From: Branchinecta lynchi
Lineage: Eukaryota; Arthropoda; Branchiopoda; Anostraca; Branchinectidae
Direction of reading: 5' to 3'
Length of the DNA: 64,000 nucleotides
NCBI GenBank assembly: GCA_023053575.1
Contig: JAKZAP010000007.1
Location: forward strand, 20,485,464-20,549,463
In this document: piece by piece, positions 49,395 to 60,639 of the stretch
Numbering within the stretch: position 1 is the stretch's first letter
Layout: every line of letters starts with the position of its first letter
Notes under the pieces: model-generated
The model's database searches: none
What the model saw: the letters and a program-made list of their open reading frames with translations, nothing else
Told to the model about the DNA's origin: nothing
Position numbers and translations under genes: made by a program

Positions 49395-49628
49395 AAATAC
49401 TCTTGATGAGTAACTCTCCTTGCCACGGTAAAATCGCCAGGTACCTACAGGGTACCTAGCGGAAGAGCCGGAAGCGGTATCACCTCGGGTATCACAGCTG
49501 CTCCAGAAGATAACCGTTTTTGTTTGACACAGGATTTGAGTTCTTGAATTTGAGTCGTTAGTGAGACGTTTTCTCGTTCTTCCTGACGATCGCTGGTGTC
49601 TTTTGGACTTAGTCATATAGAGTATTGT
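49395..49628. repeat. Family J repeat, empty site for family B
   Basis: Paralogue of 38430-38630; continues GTCATATAGAGTATTG without the MITE. A CCAGGTACCTACAGGGTACC insertion is unique to this copy. Confidence 0.75.
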
Positions 49629-51515
49629 GTTTTTTAAAGGACCCTTCGTCCATCTGCCGCCATTTATATAATCATTAGCTCCCCTGTGGAATTATCAGCT
49701 TCAGAAATCCCCGCACTTCGCAATAGTTTCCTTTTGTTTGCCAGTCAAGCGATGCACACTTCGCCGAAAGCTTCAAGGCCCACCGACAAACCTTTCAAAA
49801 TCAGATGCTTCATAATTTATTTCCAATTTGGAAGGCTTTATAGACAAATATAAGGATGGTAGGCCACCTTATGTTTTGGACTTTTTTTTTTGTGCGGGAC
49901 CAATTGCGTCCACTTTTTGTGCCGAACCGCCGCTTTTAACAGCGATAAGTCTGGACAGAGTCGACAAGCTCAAAAAAGAAAATCCTTATTTTCACGGGGT
50001 ACGTATTGGTATTTTTGCGATTTTTCAGAACCGTTTTTTCGTGAAAAGATCATTTCAAGTAAGAGATGTGCTTTTAAGTTTCCGAGTGCTTTCTCCTAAT
50101 AGCAAACATACTATGTGATAATTCAGCCTGCACCATGCTGGGTATACAACTATCTGACGTGTCAGACTGTAATAACAGTCAAAAGAGAAACGAATAATTC
50201 AACCCAAAAATAACTAGTCAAAAAAATCGTAACTTTCTTCCGGTAATATCAGTCTCGGTTTTAAATTACGCATCTGTACAAGGTGTTAAGGAATATAAAA
50301 ACAGTCCAGAGAATAATAAGCTTCAACAAGCGTACTTGTTCGTGGCGACGTGACCACATCTTCAATGCAAGGTTGACCTACTGTATGAGGAAGATCAAGC
50401 AAAACAGAAGTCTGCAAAAGTTGCGGTCACGTTGCTTCTAACTAGAAGAAGCGGTATATTCGTCTTATTCTATTTCAGCGCCTCAAGAGGACTGGTTTCT
50501 GAAAGTCTCACTATTCAGCCGTTTTTTTTGTTTTGTTTTTAAACCCGCGTAGCCTTCGAAAAAATGCTGATTTTACTTTTTGGGCTACGACTCCTCCTCC
50601 ACTCGGTGACGTTATCATTTCCTTAAACTCTTTAACGTCCCCTACTCTTTCCAAACAAACAAACAAAAGGTTAAACTTTAAAAAATTTAACTCCATTTAC
50701 CATTTCAACTATTCAACCGTTGGGACGGAGAAAGAGTAAACTATGGACCCGCAAGGTAATGAGCAACTTCCCACTCCAAAGACAATGCAAACTTCCTAAG
50801 CTCGGGAAGCAGACTGCGGATTTTCTACTCATTAACTTGTGGATATGTTTACTATGTATGTCACAAGTGCTGATAATGAGATAATGGAGGATTTTCAGAA
50901 AGTAGTCCGCTTGGAAGCGTGAACTGAATATGACGAACTGAAAATGGAATAGTTAATAAGAATGAATGACTCCTCCCTTGAGAATGACTCCTCCCCCTAT
51001 TTATTTTCGTCAATGTCTCTTGCCATCTGTGCGTCATCTGCTCACATTTTTCTTTCTCACTCTATGGCTTTGGCCATAAAGTACATGCGGCCAGAAATTG
51101 AGAAATTTATAGGTCCAGGTGAGTTTTCTTAAAGCACAACTCTTTAAAGTGGGCCAGAATTTTGTATATCTTCCTTTTTTAGCGGGCTAGAAATTTAGAA
51201 ATGTATGGGCCAGAAATCGATTCTACCTTGATCGTTTCGAGTTTTCTTGAAGCACAACTTTAGGACCAAAAATGGGTCTTCTTACGATAAAATGGTTCGG
51301 GAATATCGTTTTTCGAAAATACCAACACTTGAACCGTTAAATAAGCAATTCTGTTGTTGGCGCTTGCCGACTCTGTTCAGACTTCCCGCTCTCCGAAGAG
51401 GAGACTCGACGCAAACATATTTGAAAACTGTGCGCGTTGTGGTTAAAAAGTGGGAAAACCCAAGCAAAAAAATGGAGTCCAAAACACAAGATAGACTTGT
51501 TGGCCTTCCAATATG
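49629..51515. other. No gene recognised
   Basis: Short frames (for example 49828-50118, 50511-50739, 51247-51516) lack recognisable motifs. Words such as GGGCCAGAAATT recur at 51090-51220. No repeat ends identified. Confidence 0.3.
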
Positions 51516-52473
51516 AACAAGACCAAAGGTGTCGATGGGATCCCAAAAATCTAAGATTTGATCCAGACAATTGGGTCTTGTCTTCGCCAGATCCAGTCTT
51601 CGCCAGGCTGACCATCAAAGAAAACCGAGCTCAGATATTCCATATATCTATCAATCTATACCTCTATAGCAAATATCTATTTTGACGATACTGATCGAAA
51701 CTTCCTGCTTTACTTCTGCCAAATTTGCGGTTTCGCCCGAATTCCGAGCGAACTACTAGTCCAGCAAAAAAAGAAAATTCAGAAACGAATCCAGTGTATA
51801 TCCTTATCCCTATAAGAACATCCAATCAACATTAAATAAAACTTTGACTTAAAAAAAATGTGGGTACAACCGGATTCCGGACTAATTATATGTCCGGGTA
51901 AATAATGATTGTCATATACAGACTCAGCGTCTCTTCTTACCCCTAAATCTAACATCTAATCAACTTCAGATAAAACTTTTGCTTTTGACATATTTTCCGG
52001 TTTTGGCCGGATTCCAGGCGAACTAGTTGTCCGGCGAGAATATAGTTTTCACCATCGTGCTCAGCACGTCTTCTTACCTCTAAATCAAACATTTAATCAA
52101 CAGATAAAACTTTTGCTTTTGACATATTTTCCGGTTTTTGCCAGATTCCGGACGAACTACTTGTCCGGCGAGAAAATGATTTTCACAATCGTGCTCAGCG
52201 TGTCTTCTCACCCCATAATCGACTATCATATTAGATGTTTAAAAATATTTTGTTTGTCCCTTAAATTGAACCCCCTCCCCCACCCCCAAATATAGGGCTA
52301 CAGACCCCATCGACGAACTAGACCTTACCCTTGACCCAAACAATCCTCACACCAAGTTTCATCAAAGTATCTCATTTCCTTCGAGAGTTATCGTGCTTAC
52401 AGACGGACGGACGGACGTACAACTTTTGCTATGTCATAGGTATCCCTCCACTTACGTTTTGGGATCCCAAAAA
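51516..52473 (+). mobile_element. Element A copy with few units
   Basis: AACAAGACCAAAGGTGTCG to ACGTTTTGGGATCCCAAAAA, about 958 bp with roughly four 137-bp units, so the array length varies between copies. (ACGG)n at 52400-52414. Confidence 0.87.
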
Positions 52474-53125
52474 CTATATTTGGAACATTCTGATGCCATT
52501 ATTTTTTAATATAGAGTTGTCGGCGAACCATGAAGCTTTTGGCTAAGTATGCGGTGCCTGACAGGAAAACTCGGCTCGGCCGAAAGAGAGCTAAAAATTC
52601 GTAGCTGCAACGTGAAACAACGGCGACGGTGCCGGGACTTCTGAAGCTTACAATGCCATGGGGAGCTGATGATAATACAAAAGTAAGTACGAGGGGTCCT
52701 TTAAGCAAATACGTTTTCAAAATGTATACACATGTAAATAATAAAAAAAAAGTAGCCGAGACGAGCGAGGCTCTGTCACGGTTCTGTCACCAGTTTAAAG
52801 AGGAACCTTACGCGTTTACATTATCCTGACATGGTTTATGGTGCGTTTCAACACTCAATGGAAGATCGATTTATGGCCACAAAACATTAAATACTCATTG
52901 GAAACATATATTCATTATTCAAACAACGGCTTAAAAGCGGATAAGACGGCTACGATGCTTTGGCAGTGGTACTTCGGCCCTTCTTAGCAAGGGTTCTAGT
53001 CAGGCTGTTCTACATTAGGGACTGGATGGAACGAGCCTGCAACCTGGTCTGCAGGCAACAGCCTGCCGAGAGTTCTCTTTCCTGACGAGAAGGGTCTTTG
53101 GGAACATCTGACGAGGACCCTTGCC
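52474..53125. other. No gene; decayed Penelope-type motifs at the right
   Basis: 52940-53003 (-) and 53090-53127 (+) carry the CTGAC.AG..ACCCTTGC hammerhead-like words. The rest is unrecognised. Confidence 0.35.
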
Positions 53126-53400
53126 AAACATTTCATAAGTAGTGAACTGAAAGACAAAAATTTTCCTCAGCCGGGATTTCAACCCAGGACCCTATTTTTA
53201 GCATTTTTGTCTTTCAGTTCACTACTTATGAAATGTTTCCAGCTCAAGGGCGTCTCCCCATTAAAATTATATATTAGGTTTTATTTGGTTTTCACTGTGA
53301 CCCCCCCTTGTGGGTCCTGGTATGTCTACGTGGCTCCGACAATGGAGTCCTAGACTTCTAAATTAAATCAGAAAAAATGTTTCTGGTGTATTGGTCACGG
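53126..53400. repeat. Rearranged tRNA-related repeat with 36-bp inverted repeat
   Basis: Arms 53126-53161 and 53203-53238 are exact reverse complements, enclosing TCCTCAGCCGGGATTTCAACCC, the decayed T-arm end of the tRNA-like part. 53280-53400 repeats GTGGGTCCTGGTATG and CTCCGACAATGGAGTCCTAG from 40970-41010. Confidence 0.75.
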
Positions 53401-53592
53401 TACAAGTCCCTTGTGTAAAATGCCATCCTTGCCAAACCGGGACGAAATATCTCTGCCAATCCGTTTTTAGCCGTTGTTGAATACAAAACGTTGCCCTAGT
53501 ATTGTTATTATTGTTATTATTTTGTATCTTGTAATCGCAGATACAAATTAATAACAATAACATAAACTGCCACGCAAACTTCAGGAATAAAC

Positions 53593-53826
53593 TTACTTTC
53601 TGTGACATTCTTGATGTTCAAAATTTGGGTGTTCAACGCCATATTTGCGGCACCTAGCACATTTTTTGCTTGTTGAGCGAAGGCTGAGGTGTTGAATGTT
53701 GGCAGTTTCGGCGGCGCAAAAGCTGGCAGTCCGAACGGCGGTGCTTGACGGCTTAAACCAATGAGCGTTTGGAAAAAGGCGGCGAAAATAGCGGCGCGTT
53801 GGGCACGGGACCTCTAAAAATTTCAA
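53593..53826 (-). CDS. Possible exon with C2HC (DM-like) motif
   Basis: The minus frame ends KKCARCRKYGVEHPNFEHQ then ECHRK, running into AGAAA|GTAAGT, a strong donor. Cys-x2-Cys-x11-His-x2-Cys is visible. CARCR.(K/N).G and the His twelve residues after the second Cys resemble the start of DM (doublesex-type) domains, but the DM His in CARCRNHG is Tyr here and the last Cys is one residue early. No start, acceptor or downstream exon was identified. Its phase does not fit the lipase gene. It could be a decayed exon, a transposon piece or chance. Confidence 0.22.
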   Translation of the reverse strand: MKFLEVPCPTRRYFRRLFPNAHWFKPSSTAVRTASFCAAETANIQHLSLRSTSKKCARCRKYGVEHPNFEHQECHRK

Positions 53827-54835
53827 GGGGGTAAAACTTATTTATTGAACTAAGAGCCAGGCTGCTTTCTTTCTTCTTAGACGTCCTTCATAGAGTATAT
53901 ATGCTAATCTGAACGTCGCCTAACGGTAGACGAAAAAAATACTAAAACCCATACCAGCCAACTTTTACTGCAAATTTCACGCCCAGTTTGTTCGCTGTAT
54001 TTCGAAATATTTACGCGTAATTTGAACAAAAAGATAGCGTTCAAACTAGATGGCATATTCCAGTGGAAGAAGAAGCATATTTAAAAGTAAACAGAAAAAA
54101 AAATAATATTGCACTTACTGTTTGTGCCAGAAGCAAGAACTTGTTATTATTCCTCTTTTGATTTATTTATAAACAAGAAACAAAACCATTATAGTGAAAG
54201 GTGTTAAATGAAAAGGTGTGAGAGGTGTTCAAATAAGCATACAATAAAAAAAAACATAACTCAACTGTACTTTCTGCAATATTACTTTCGATATTCCTTT
54301 AGCCCAAGCTGACTGCGAATCATATCTGACGGTGCAAAACGGATAAATCAGCTACATTTTATTAGAGCTATATTTCGGACCTTCTTGGCAAGGGTCCTCT
54401 TCAGGCTCAAGTCGCTCAAGCTTGAAAATGAACTTGTGGAAAAACAATTAAAGATTCTTCCTTAAATATCTGATTTTGTGAACTTCTTCTCTGAAAATTG
54501 GTTGGAGATAAAGCTGATGTTGTGTGAGGAAATTTTCCAGAAACGCTTGATGCCCTAGATGTCCCATTTCTGGGTTCGAACCGTATCTTTGACGGCGGGG
54601 GGGTTGGAAGTAGGTATTTTCTGACAATCTCATTTACTTACATGTACCACTTTTCTGTAAAAAGTGCTATACGAGCTCGTAGCTCTTGTTTATTTTTGTA
54701 ACGTAGCTTGACTTTAGAAAATAGACAAGCAAACTTCGAAATGAATTAGAAAAGAAATGCAAAAAGAGAACTATATTATGCACCATAATTTTACACTTAG
54801 CATTTACCGAGTAAGTCGAGCTCCTTTCATGTCTT
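53827..54835. other. No gene; one hammerhead-like motif
   Basis: 54340-54410 carries the best-paired minus-strand hammerhead-like core with AACGGATAAATCAGCTACATT beside it. The remainder is AT-rich and unrecognised. Confidence 0.35.
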
Positions 54836-54985
54836 TCCTTTTTTTTCTTTATTTTGGACGAAGTTTTCGTTCTTGTTGATGTTTTGTTTTGAGGGTAATT
54901 AGTCCCTTACAGGTGCGCCCCTGGGCATTGAACATTCTAGCTTTTTGTTTAATAAACCCTTCTTTCATTCATTCATTCATTTTAC
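54836..54985 (+). mobile_element. LINE 3' end with (ATTC)n tail
   Basis: GTTTTGAGGGTAATTAGTCCC..GGGCATTGAACATTC..TTTAATAAACCCTTC(ATTC)n. 5' part not found. Confidence 0.5.
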
Positions 54986-55089
54986 CGAATTGAACCTTAT
55001 CCACTTCTGTGGTGAACAAACCCTTATTTACCCCTGTTAGAAGGCTGGAACACACCCTTAAAGTTTCGGTCGTACGTATAATGCCAGTG

Positions 55090-55345
55090 CTACTTCCTTC
55101 CGTTCAAATTTGGCACGATGACTCTTTGGGTCAAAGTACAGGTCAGGTTCGAAGACGGGCTCTATAGCTTTATATTTAGGAGTGGGGGAGGGGTTTCAAA
55201 TTAAGGGGCAAACAAACTATTTTTTAGAAGCTACTGAGACAGTTGATTTAGGGGTAAGGAGACATGCTGAATCCGAATGTGAAAGTTTTTTCTTCACCGG
55301 ACACTCACCCTGAATCCGGCAAAAACCGGACACAAAATTTGTCGA
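55090..55345 (-). mobile_element. Diverged element A fragment
   Basis: TTTGGCACGATGACTCTTTGG..TATATTTAGGAGTGGGGGAGG..GGTAAGGAGACATGCTGAATCC..CCTGAATCCGG, the 3' half of A in minus orientation. Confidence 0.65.
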
Positions 55346-55472
55346 CCAGTTTTCGGCTATAGCAGTCCCTACCCCTTTATTCTCGAACCGGTATAGCTCT
55401 GCGCTGTGTATGACGACATTTACTTGTTTATTCTATGAACGTCGGAGAGATCTAGTGTAATCGAAAGTCGAA

Positions 55473-56505
55473 GGTAGGTAGGTAGGTAGGTAGGTAGGTT
55501 TTTATTTTTAACCAAAAACATTAAAAATAAAATAAAATAACACTACTAATATCCCATTGCAGCAAAAAGAAAGTCCTAAGGACTTGTGCTGCAATTTATT
55601 AATACTACTTGTATCTAATAAATAAATAACTAAACATAACAACTTATTATCCACCTAGCCTATGACTTAAATAACAAACAGTTAAACGTGAACACTACAC
55701 ACAACAAGAATCCTTAATATTTACTCATTACCAGTTTCAGCCCCACCCGAACAACTGTGAAAAAAAAAGAAAGAAAAAAAAGAAAAAAGAAAAAAAAGAC
55801 CACATACCCTTCAACTCGTATTAATTAAGTGGAAAGTTTTCAGTTTATTTTTAAATCCGTATAAAGTGGCAGACTCCCTGATGCTAGACGGCAGATTATT
55901 CCAAACAGAAGGCCCCAGATTATGAATCATATAAGATGATCTAACTGTTTTTCTTTTTTCATTAGTTAAAAACTGTGCATTTCTAGTATCATAATTGTGG
56001 TGCTCCTGATTCATAGAAAAATAATCATGGAAATAATCAGGGCATATATGGTTCATGCTTTGAAACACAAAAATTGATGCCTGGTAATCACGAATCTGAC
56101 CAACATTCAGAACATTACACCGGGAAAAGCTGGCAATGGTTTTGGATTCAACCTCCTTTTTTATGTCCGCAACCAAACGAATGCTTTTATTTTGCAAAAT
56201 CTGGATCCTTTTATAATTAGAAAAAAAATTGCTAGCCCAATGAACACAACCGTAATCAATGTAAGGGTGAACAAGGGAAAAATAAATAATTTTTAAAATT
56301 TGAAATGGAAATGTTTTTCTTACCCGTCTTAGAATTCCTAGCCCCCTAGCCATTTTTGCACCAATAATACTACAATGCTTTTTCCAACTAATATTATTAT
56401 CTAAATAAAACCCCAAATATCTCATTTCAAAAACTTGTTTAATGGAAGGGGTTGATATATAATGTTCAAAAGAGAGACTATGTTGTTCAAGCGAGGATGT
56501 TGTTC
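55473..56505 (-). pseudogene. 5'-truncated LINE, RT C-terminus, (TACC)n tail
   Basis: An open minus frame from at least 56425 to the stop at 55813-55811 reads MRYLGFYLDNNISWKKHC, IGAKMARGLGILRRVRK, SLVHPYIDYGCVHWAS, IQILQNKSIRLV and GPSVWNNLPSSIRES. These are the post-catalytic RT and C-terminal blocks of CR1/Jockey-like LINEs (YLG..LD..SW..H; L..V.P.I.YG...W; QN.A.R.). About 300 bases of 3' UTR end in a (TACC)n tail at 55473-55500. The 204 codons are uninterrupted, the best preserved LINE frame here, but YADD and everything upstream are missing. Confidence 0.88.
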
Positions 56506-56938
56506 AATGAGGATTCACTGGTAAAGTAAAGGTCAAGTCCGTAGATGGGTCTTTTAGTCCTATCTTCAGAGGCAGAGGAGGGGTTTCGAATTTTCGGTAA
56601 AAACATGTATGTTTTATAAGCTAATAAGCTTATAAAAGGTAAGGGGGAAGGTAAGGGGGTCCGCTGAATCCATATCTGAACTTAGTTTTCTTGCTGGACA
56701 AATGGTTCATCACGAATCCGGCTGAAACTGGAAATTTGGTTGAATCTCCAAGTTATTTCTGAAATCGATTAGAGATTTGGTATCAGGGCAAGGAGACATG
56801 CTGAATCCAATTCTCAACTTTATTCTAACAGTAAAAATCTTCAAAGAATCTGACGAAGACTGAATGGCGAAGACCTGACCCAATTGTTTGAATCAAATGT
56901 TAGATTTTTGGGATCCCATCGAAACCTTTGGTCTTGTT
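56506..56938 (-). mobile_element. Element A fragment (5' half)
   Basis: Includes AAGGTCAAGTCCGTAGATGGG, a CACGAATCCGGCTGAAACTGG unit and the terminal GGGATCCCATCGAAACC..GGTCTTGTT. Confidence 0.7.
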
Positions 56939-57115
56939 GCTAGAAGTTAACGGCCTTAAAACAGCCAAAGCCGTGGGCAATTTGTTAAAAGCAGAGCCTA
57001 ATTTTAAAGTATTAAACTATTTTACAATAGTGGAACATTAATAGTAAACAGTGCGACATGTCCTTTAGCGAAATGGAAAGCAACACTTTTTCAGCATTCT
57101 TTATTATCTAAGCAG
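56939..57115 (-). repeat. Family H repeat, reversed
   Basis: TTAAAACAGCCAAAGCCGTGGG..AAAGCAGAGCCTAATTTTAAAG..ACAGTGCGACATG, reverse of 26640-27010-type sequence. Confidence 0.5.
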
Positions 57116-57416
57116 GCCCAGCTCTAGGCTAATAGTATGCAACTAGAGCATCCACGCACATCGTCACTTTAAACCAGTAAGCGTCACGTTGCGCGCAGCA
57201 TGAAGTTAACTGACGCAGATTACAACTAACTTGTTTTCTAGGGCTCAGCTATTGGCAGAGATTTCCTCAAGAAGTATAAATGTAATGGTCCGTGCGAACT
57301 CCTTTCCAGCTTTTCTCACCAACACAAAAGTTGACAGTAGTGTTTTTTTTTTTAGAGCGAGCAAGAACTGTGTAGAAAAGCTAAGAAACAGAAATGGAGC
57401 ACGTTAGGTCACTTGT

Positions 57417-57924
57417 GTATGGAATGGATTTGAGGGTAAAAACGTCGGAAATGCAGTCGAGAATCCCTCAAATGTCTTCGAGGACTCGGTGTTAGTATTC
57501 GAGAATGGATAAGAACACCCAGTTTTTTAAGTCTTTGAGGAACTACAAAAAGTATTCGAGAAAAGATCAAAAGTACTCGAAAATGTTTTAAAAGTATTTG
57601 ACATGTAAACTGAAGTTAGGTATTCGAGAATGACACAAATGTATTCGAGAACTGCAAAAATGTCTCCGAGAATGAAAAAATGTACAAAATGTATGACAAG
57701 AATATTTCATTTTTAAAATTCTCGACTGTATTTCAATTTAAATATCAAATATATTTTCTTGAATACTTTTTGTAGTTTCTTGAAGACCTAAAAAAATCTC
57801 GAAAACTTTCCGGTGATTCTCGAATACAAACCGACTCCTAGAAAACATTTAAGGGATCCCCGAATACACTTCGGAGATTCTCGAATACATTTTCAACTCA
57901 TTTAGATTCAAATCCATTCCATAC
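57417..57924. mobile_element. Fold-back element with GTATTCGAGAA arrays
   Basis: Ends GTATGGAATGGATTTGA and TCAAATCCATTCCATAC, flanked by TTGT. The left half has repeated GTATTCGAGAATG and the right half its inverse ATTCTCGAATAC. 508 bp, non-coding. Confidence 0.8.
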
Positions 57925-58849
57925 TTGTGGAGTTAATAAAATTCAAACGCGGTTACTTTAGTAAGTAGAAGCCAAAGCGGAAAGAAAACATCAAATTTAC
58001 CATGTTACTGACTGTCTCGTCCGTCTCGTCGACACTACTAAGTTTGACTCGTTTTAATCTCATTTTAGGTATTTATCTATCTTGTCGTCTAATCACCAGG
58101 TATTATGTGGTTTTCCATAAGCTATTCCTTCTGATGAATGCAATTCCGACGTCATTACTGGCTTTCACTATACCGACAAGTGTTCTGTCTACGAAAGAAG
58201 AAACACAACTAACAGACGGTCTAAATTAACAGATACGAATTTGTGTTAGGAGTAAAAAAACAGGCGATGTATCTGAGGATATATCTTAACCAAAGGGTAT
58301 TTATACGCTTCGGTACGGTATGTGCGAATGGGTTATGTTTGACGTTCCGTCACAGTGGCTGTTGCCAGCGTCTTACGACCAGGCGGTAAAGCAATTAGGC
58401 AGCGTGCAAAAGAGAAAACTACAGGATTGATGCGTGCGACAAATTAGGAGTGATACAGAACTTGCGTCTGATCGCGTTAGCATCAGCAGCTCGACAGTCG
58501 AGAACCAAGAGAAACAACAGATCATCTTTACATCTTCTTGTTATGCTCTAACAAAGCCGATTAAGACTCGAATCTTAATGAGGTGAACCCGAGGGGTTGC
58601 CAACTCCACGACAACTGGTTTACACCTTTTCCCGGCACCGGCCGAAACTAGCGGTGCCGACACCGGTGCTTTTCTCAAATTAGGCGATTCACCTTTTAAC
58701 GCTTTTAAATATGCTAATTTTAATATGCTAACATGTGATAACTGGTACCGGCATAAAACGTGTTAGGGATGGTAAGCAGGGATTCCCACGACCTGCATCC
58801 GGAGATTTTATTTTCGTTTTTAGTTAACTCTCGGACCCATCAAAGAAGA
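57925..58849. other. No gene recognised
   Basis: A plus-strand frame at 58002-58229 is hydrophobic but has no known motif. 58610-58760 has CACCGGTGC/ACCGGC words like 20090-20275. Confidence 0.3.
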
Positions 58850-59152
58850 AATGGTGGACATGAAAAATCTTAGTTGCCGACCCCTCGCAGGACTCTGAGG
58901 ATTTTAGTCGCCATTCGTAGTTGCCGACCCCTCAAAGAAGAATAATTTAGTATTTCCAGTTTCATTACTGATCTCAATGACTACCCCTGCCAGAATACTA
59001 AAACGAGGAAGGGATGGTGAACTTTGGGTTTGAAAAGTTGCCGACCCCTCAAGAATTCTAAATAGAGGAAGGGAACGGTGTGGCTTCGTGGTTTAAGTGT
59101 GCCTTCCTACTTTTCTTGCGTTCCCTTCCCTTCCTGGGTTTAGTCAATCCCA
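58850..59152. mobile_element. Family D fold-back fragment
   Basis: TTAGTTGCCGACCCCTCGCAGG, AGTTGCCGACCCCTCAA (twice) and CCTTCCTGGGTTTAGTCAATCCC match the right half of 31683-32598. The left end is missing. Confidence 0.6.
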
Positions 59153-59500
59153 TGCAATTAACTTGGAAATAGCCACTTCCCCGATACGACCATCGTGGGG
59201 GGAGTGGAGGGTGGGGGAATCCGGCATCTTGAGGTATGTACACATTTGGAACGGGCGACTGGATCTTCCTCGTGTCTCAGACGCCCAATTTCAAGTCCGG
59301 ACCGGATCCGATAAATGTGGGGGAGTCGGAGGGGGAGACAGGAAATCTTTTGACACGCTTAGAGTAGAGCTATCAGGATGAAACTTGGTGGGAAGAACAA
59401 GCATATGCCCTAGGTATGTCACTGACAGAACTGAATCGGATTTGGGCACTGTGAGGGGAGCTGGAGACAGGGGCGGTTGGAGGGGGCGGCCAGAGAATCT
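59153..59500. repeat. Family E repeat
   Basis: AAATAGCCACTTCCCCGATACG..GTGGGGGGAGTGG..AAGTCCGGACCGGATCCG, the inverse of 5740-6180. Confidence 0.6.
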
Positions 59501-60250
59501 GCTCTCAGTCGTATGTTTCGAGCTTGTCTGTATGACAGTCGTATGTTTTGAGCTTTTCAGAATGACATACAGTCAGTTCCCAGACGTGAATTTCACCCAC
59601 AAATCACATTTTTTAGTCGCATGGCTACGAAGAAATTTCTATTCGTTTGTTTTCAGATTCACAGTTGTGTGTTCAGAGTTTTCCAGAATGAAAGTCGTAT
59701 GTCTGAGCTTGCCAGAATGATCATCAACCACGAATTTCGCCTGAAAAGAACCGTTTCTTGCCGTACTTTTCGAAGGGATTTTCTGGCCTTAAATTAGAGA
59801 CCGTCGCAAGTTTTGACCTTGCCAGATAAAGGAAGACAAAGCAGTTAGCTAATCGCGAACTTCGTCTTCAAATGACCTGTTTCTAGTCCTATTGTTCCAT
59901 AGAGATTTTAGTAGTATGTTTTAAGCGTGTCAGATTCACACTCTTGTGTTCTCTGCTTATCGGAATCACAGTCGTATGGAACTTGTCAGAATGACCGATT
60001 TTTCCCTGAAACACCCGTTTCTTGTCGTGTTTTTACGAAGGGATTTTCTAAGAGACAGTCGTAAGTTTTCAGCTTGACATATGAGGCAGTTAAGTGAATT
60101 TCGACACCAAATGACATATTTCTGGTCGTATAGTTGTATAGAGATTTTCTGTAAGTCATTACGTTACGAAATACCGTGTGTTTTAAGCTTGTTAGAATGA
60201 CAGTCGTCTGTCTCGAACTTGTCAGAGTGATATAAATGCCACTACTCGAT
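59501..60250. repeat. Degenerate tandem repeat (GTCGTATG..TCAGAATGA)
   Basis: GTCGTATGTTTTGAGCTT and (T/C)CAGAATGACA words recur at about 59509, 59539, 59689, 59969, 60056 and 60195, with CGAAGGGATTTTCT at 59768 and 60038. Irregular spacing and no coding frame. Confidence 0.5.
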
Positions 60251-60639
60251 CTTGATTTTCACTCTGTGGCGCTGAAAACAGGCTGATTTTCGAAAATGTC
60301 GACTGCGGCGCGACTTTTCAACAGTATCCTGTCTGTTTTGTGCAAAATTCTCCTTATCTTAAAATAAACAGGTTTATTCTTTTTAAATGGCTTGCGGAGT
60401 AAGGTTTGCACATAAACAGACGTTGTAAGCACTATATGTCGGGCCTGATGATTGCGCTATTTTTTTCGTAGTCTAGATTCGAAGTGGAACCACTACCACG
60501 TACTAACTTCCCGGAAAATATCCCACTCCGTTTGCGACTTATCGGGGCATGAACAGATATGTGATATCGTAGGCAGCCTTTAAAGTGTTTCTCAGAACTT
60601 TGCCTGCCGTCTTTCTTAGTAGCCTACTCGCTATCTGGT
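60251..60639. other. No feature recognised
   Basis: Nothing supportable on either strand. Confidence 0.25.

Noticed and set aside
53593..53826. First exon of the lipase gene
   Set aside because: Its donor leaves phase 2 whereas the first identified lipase exon needs phase 1, and there is no signal-peptide-like hydrophobic start.
58002..58229. Small membrane protein
   Set aside because: Single short hydrophobic frame, no motif, no supporting neighbours; chance is as likely.
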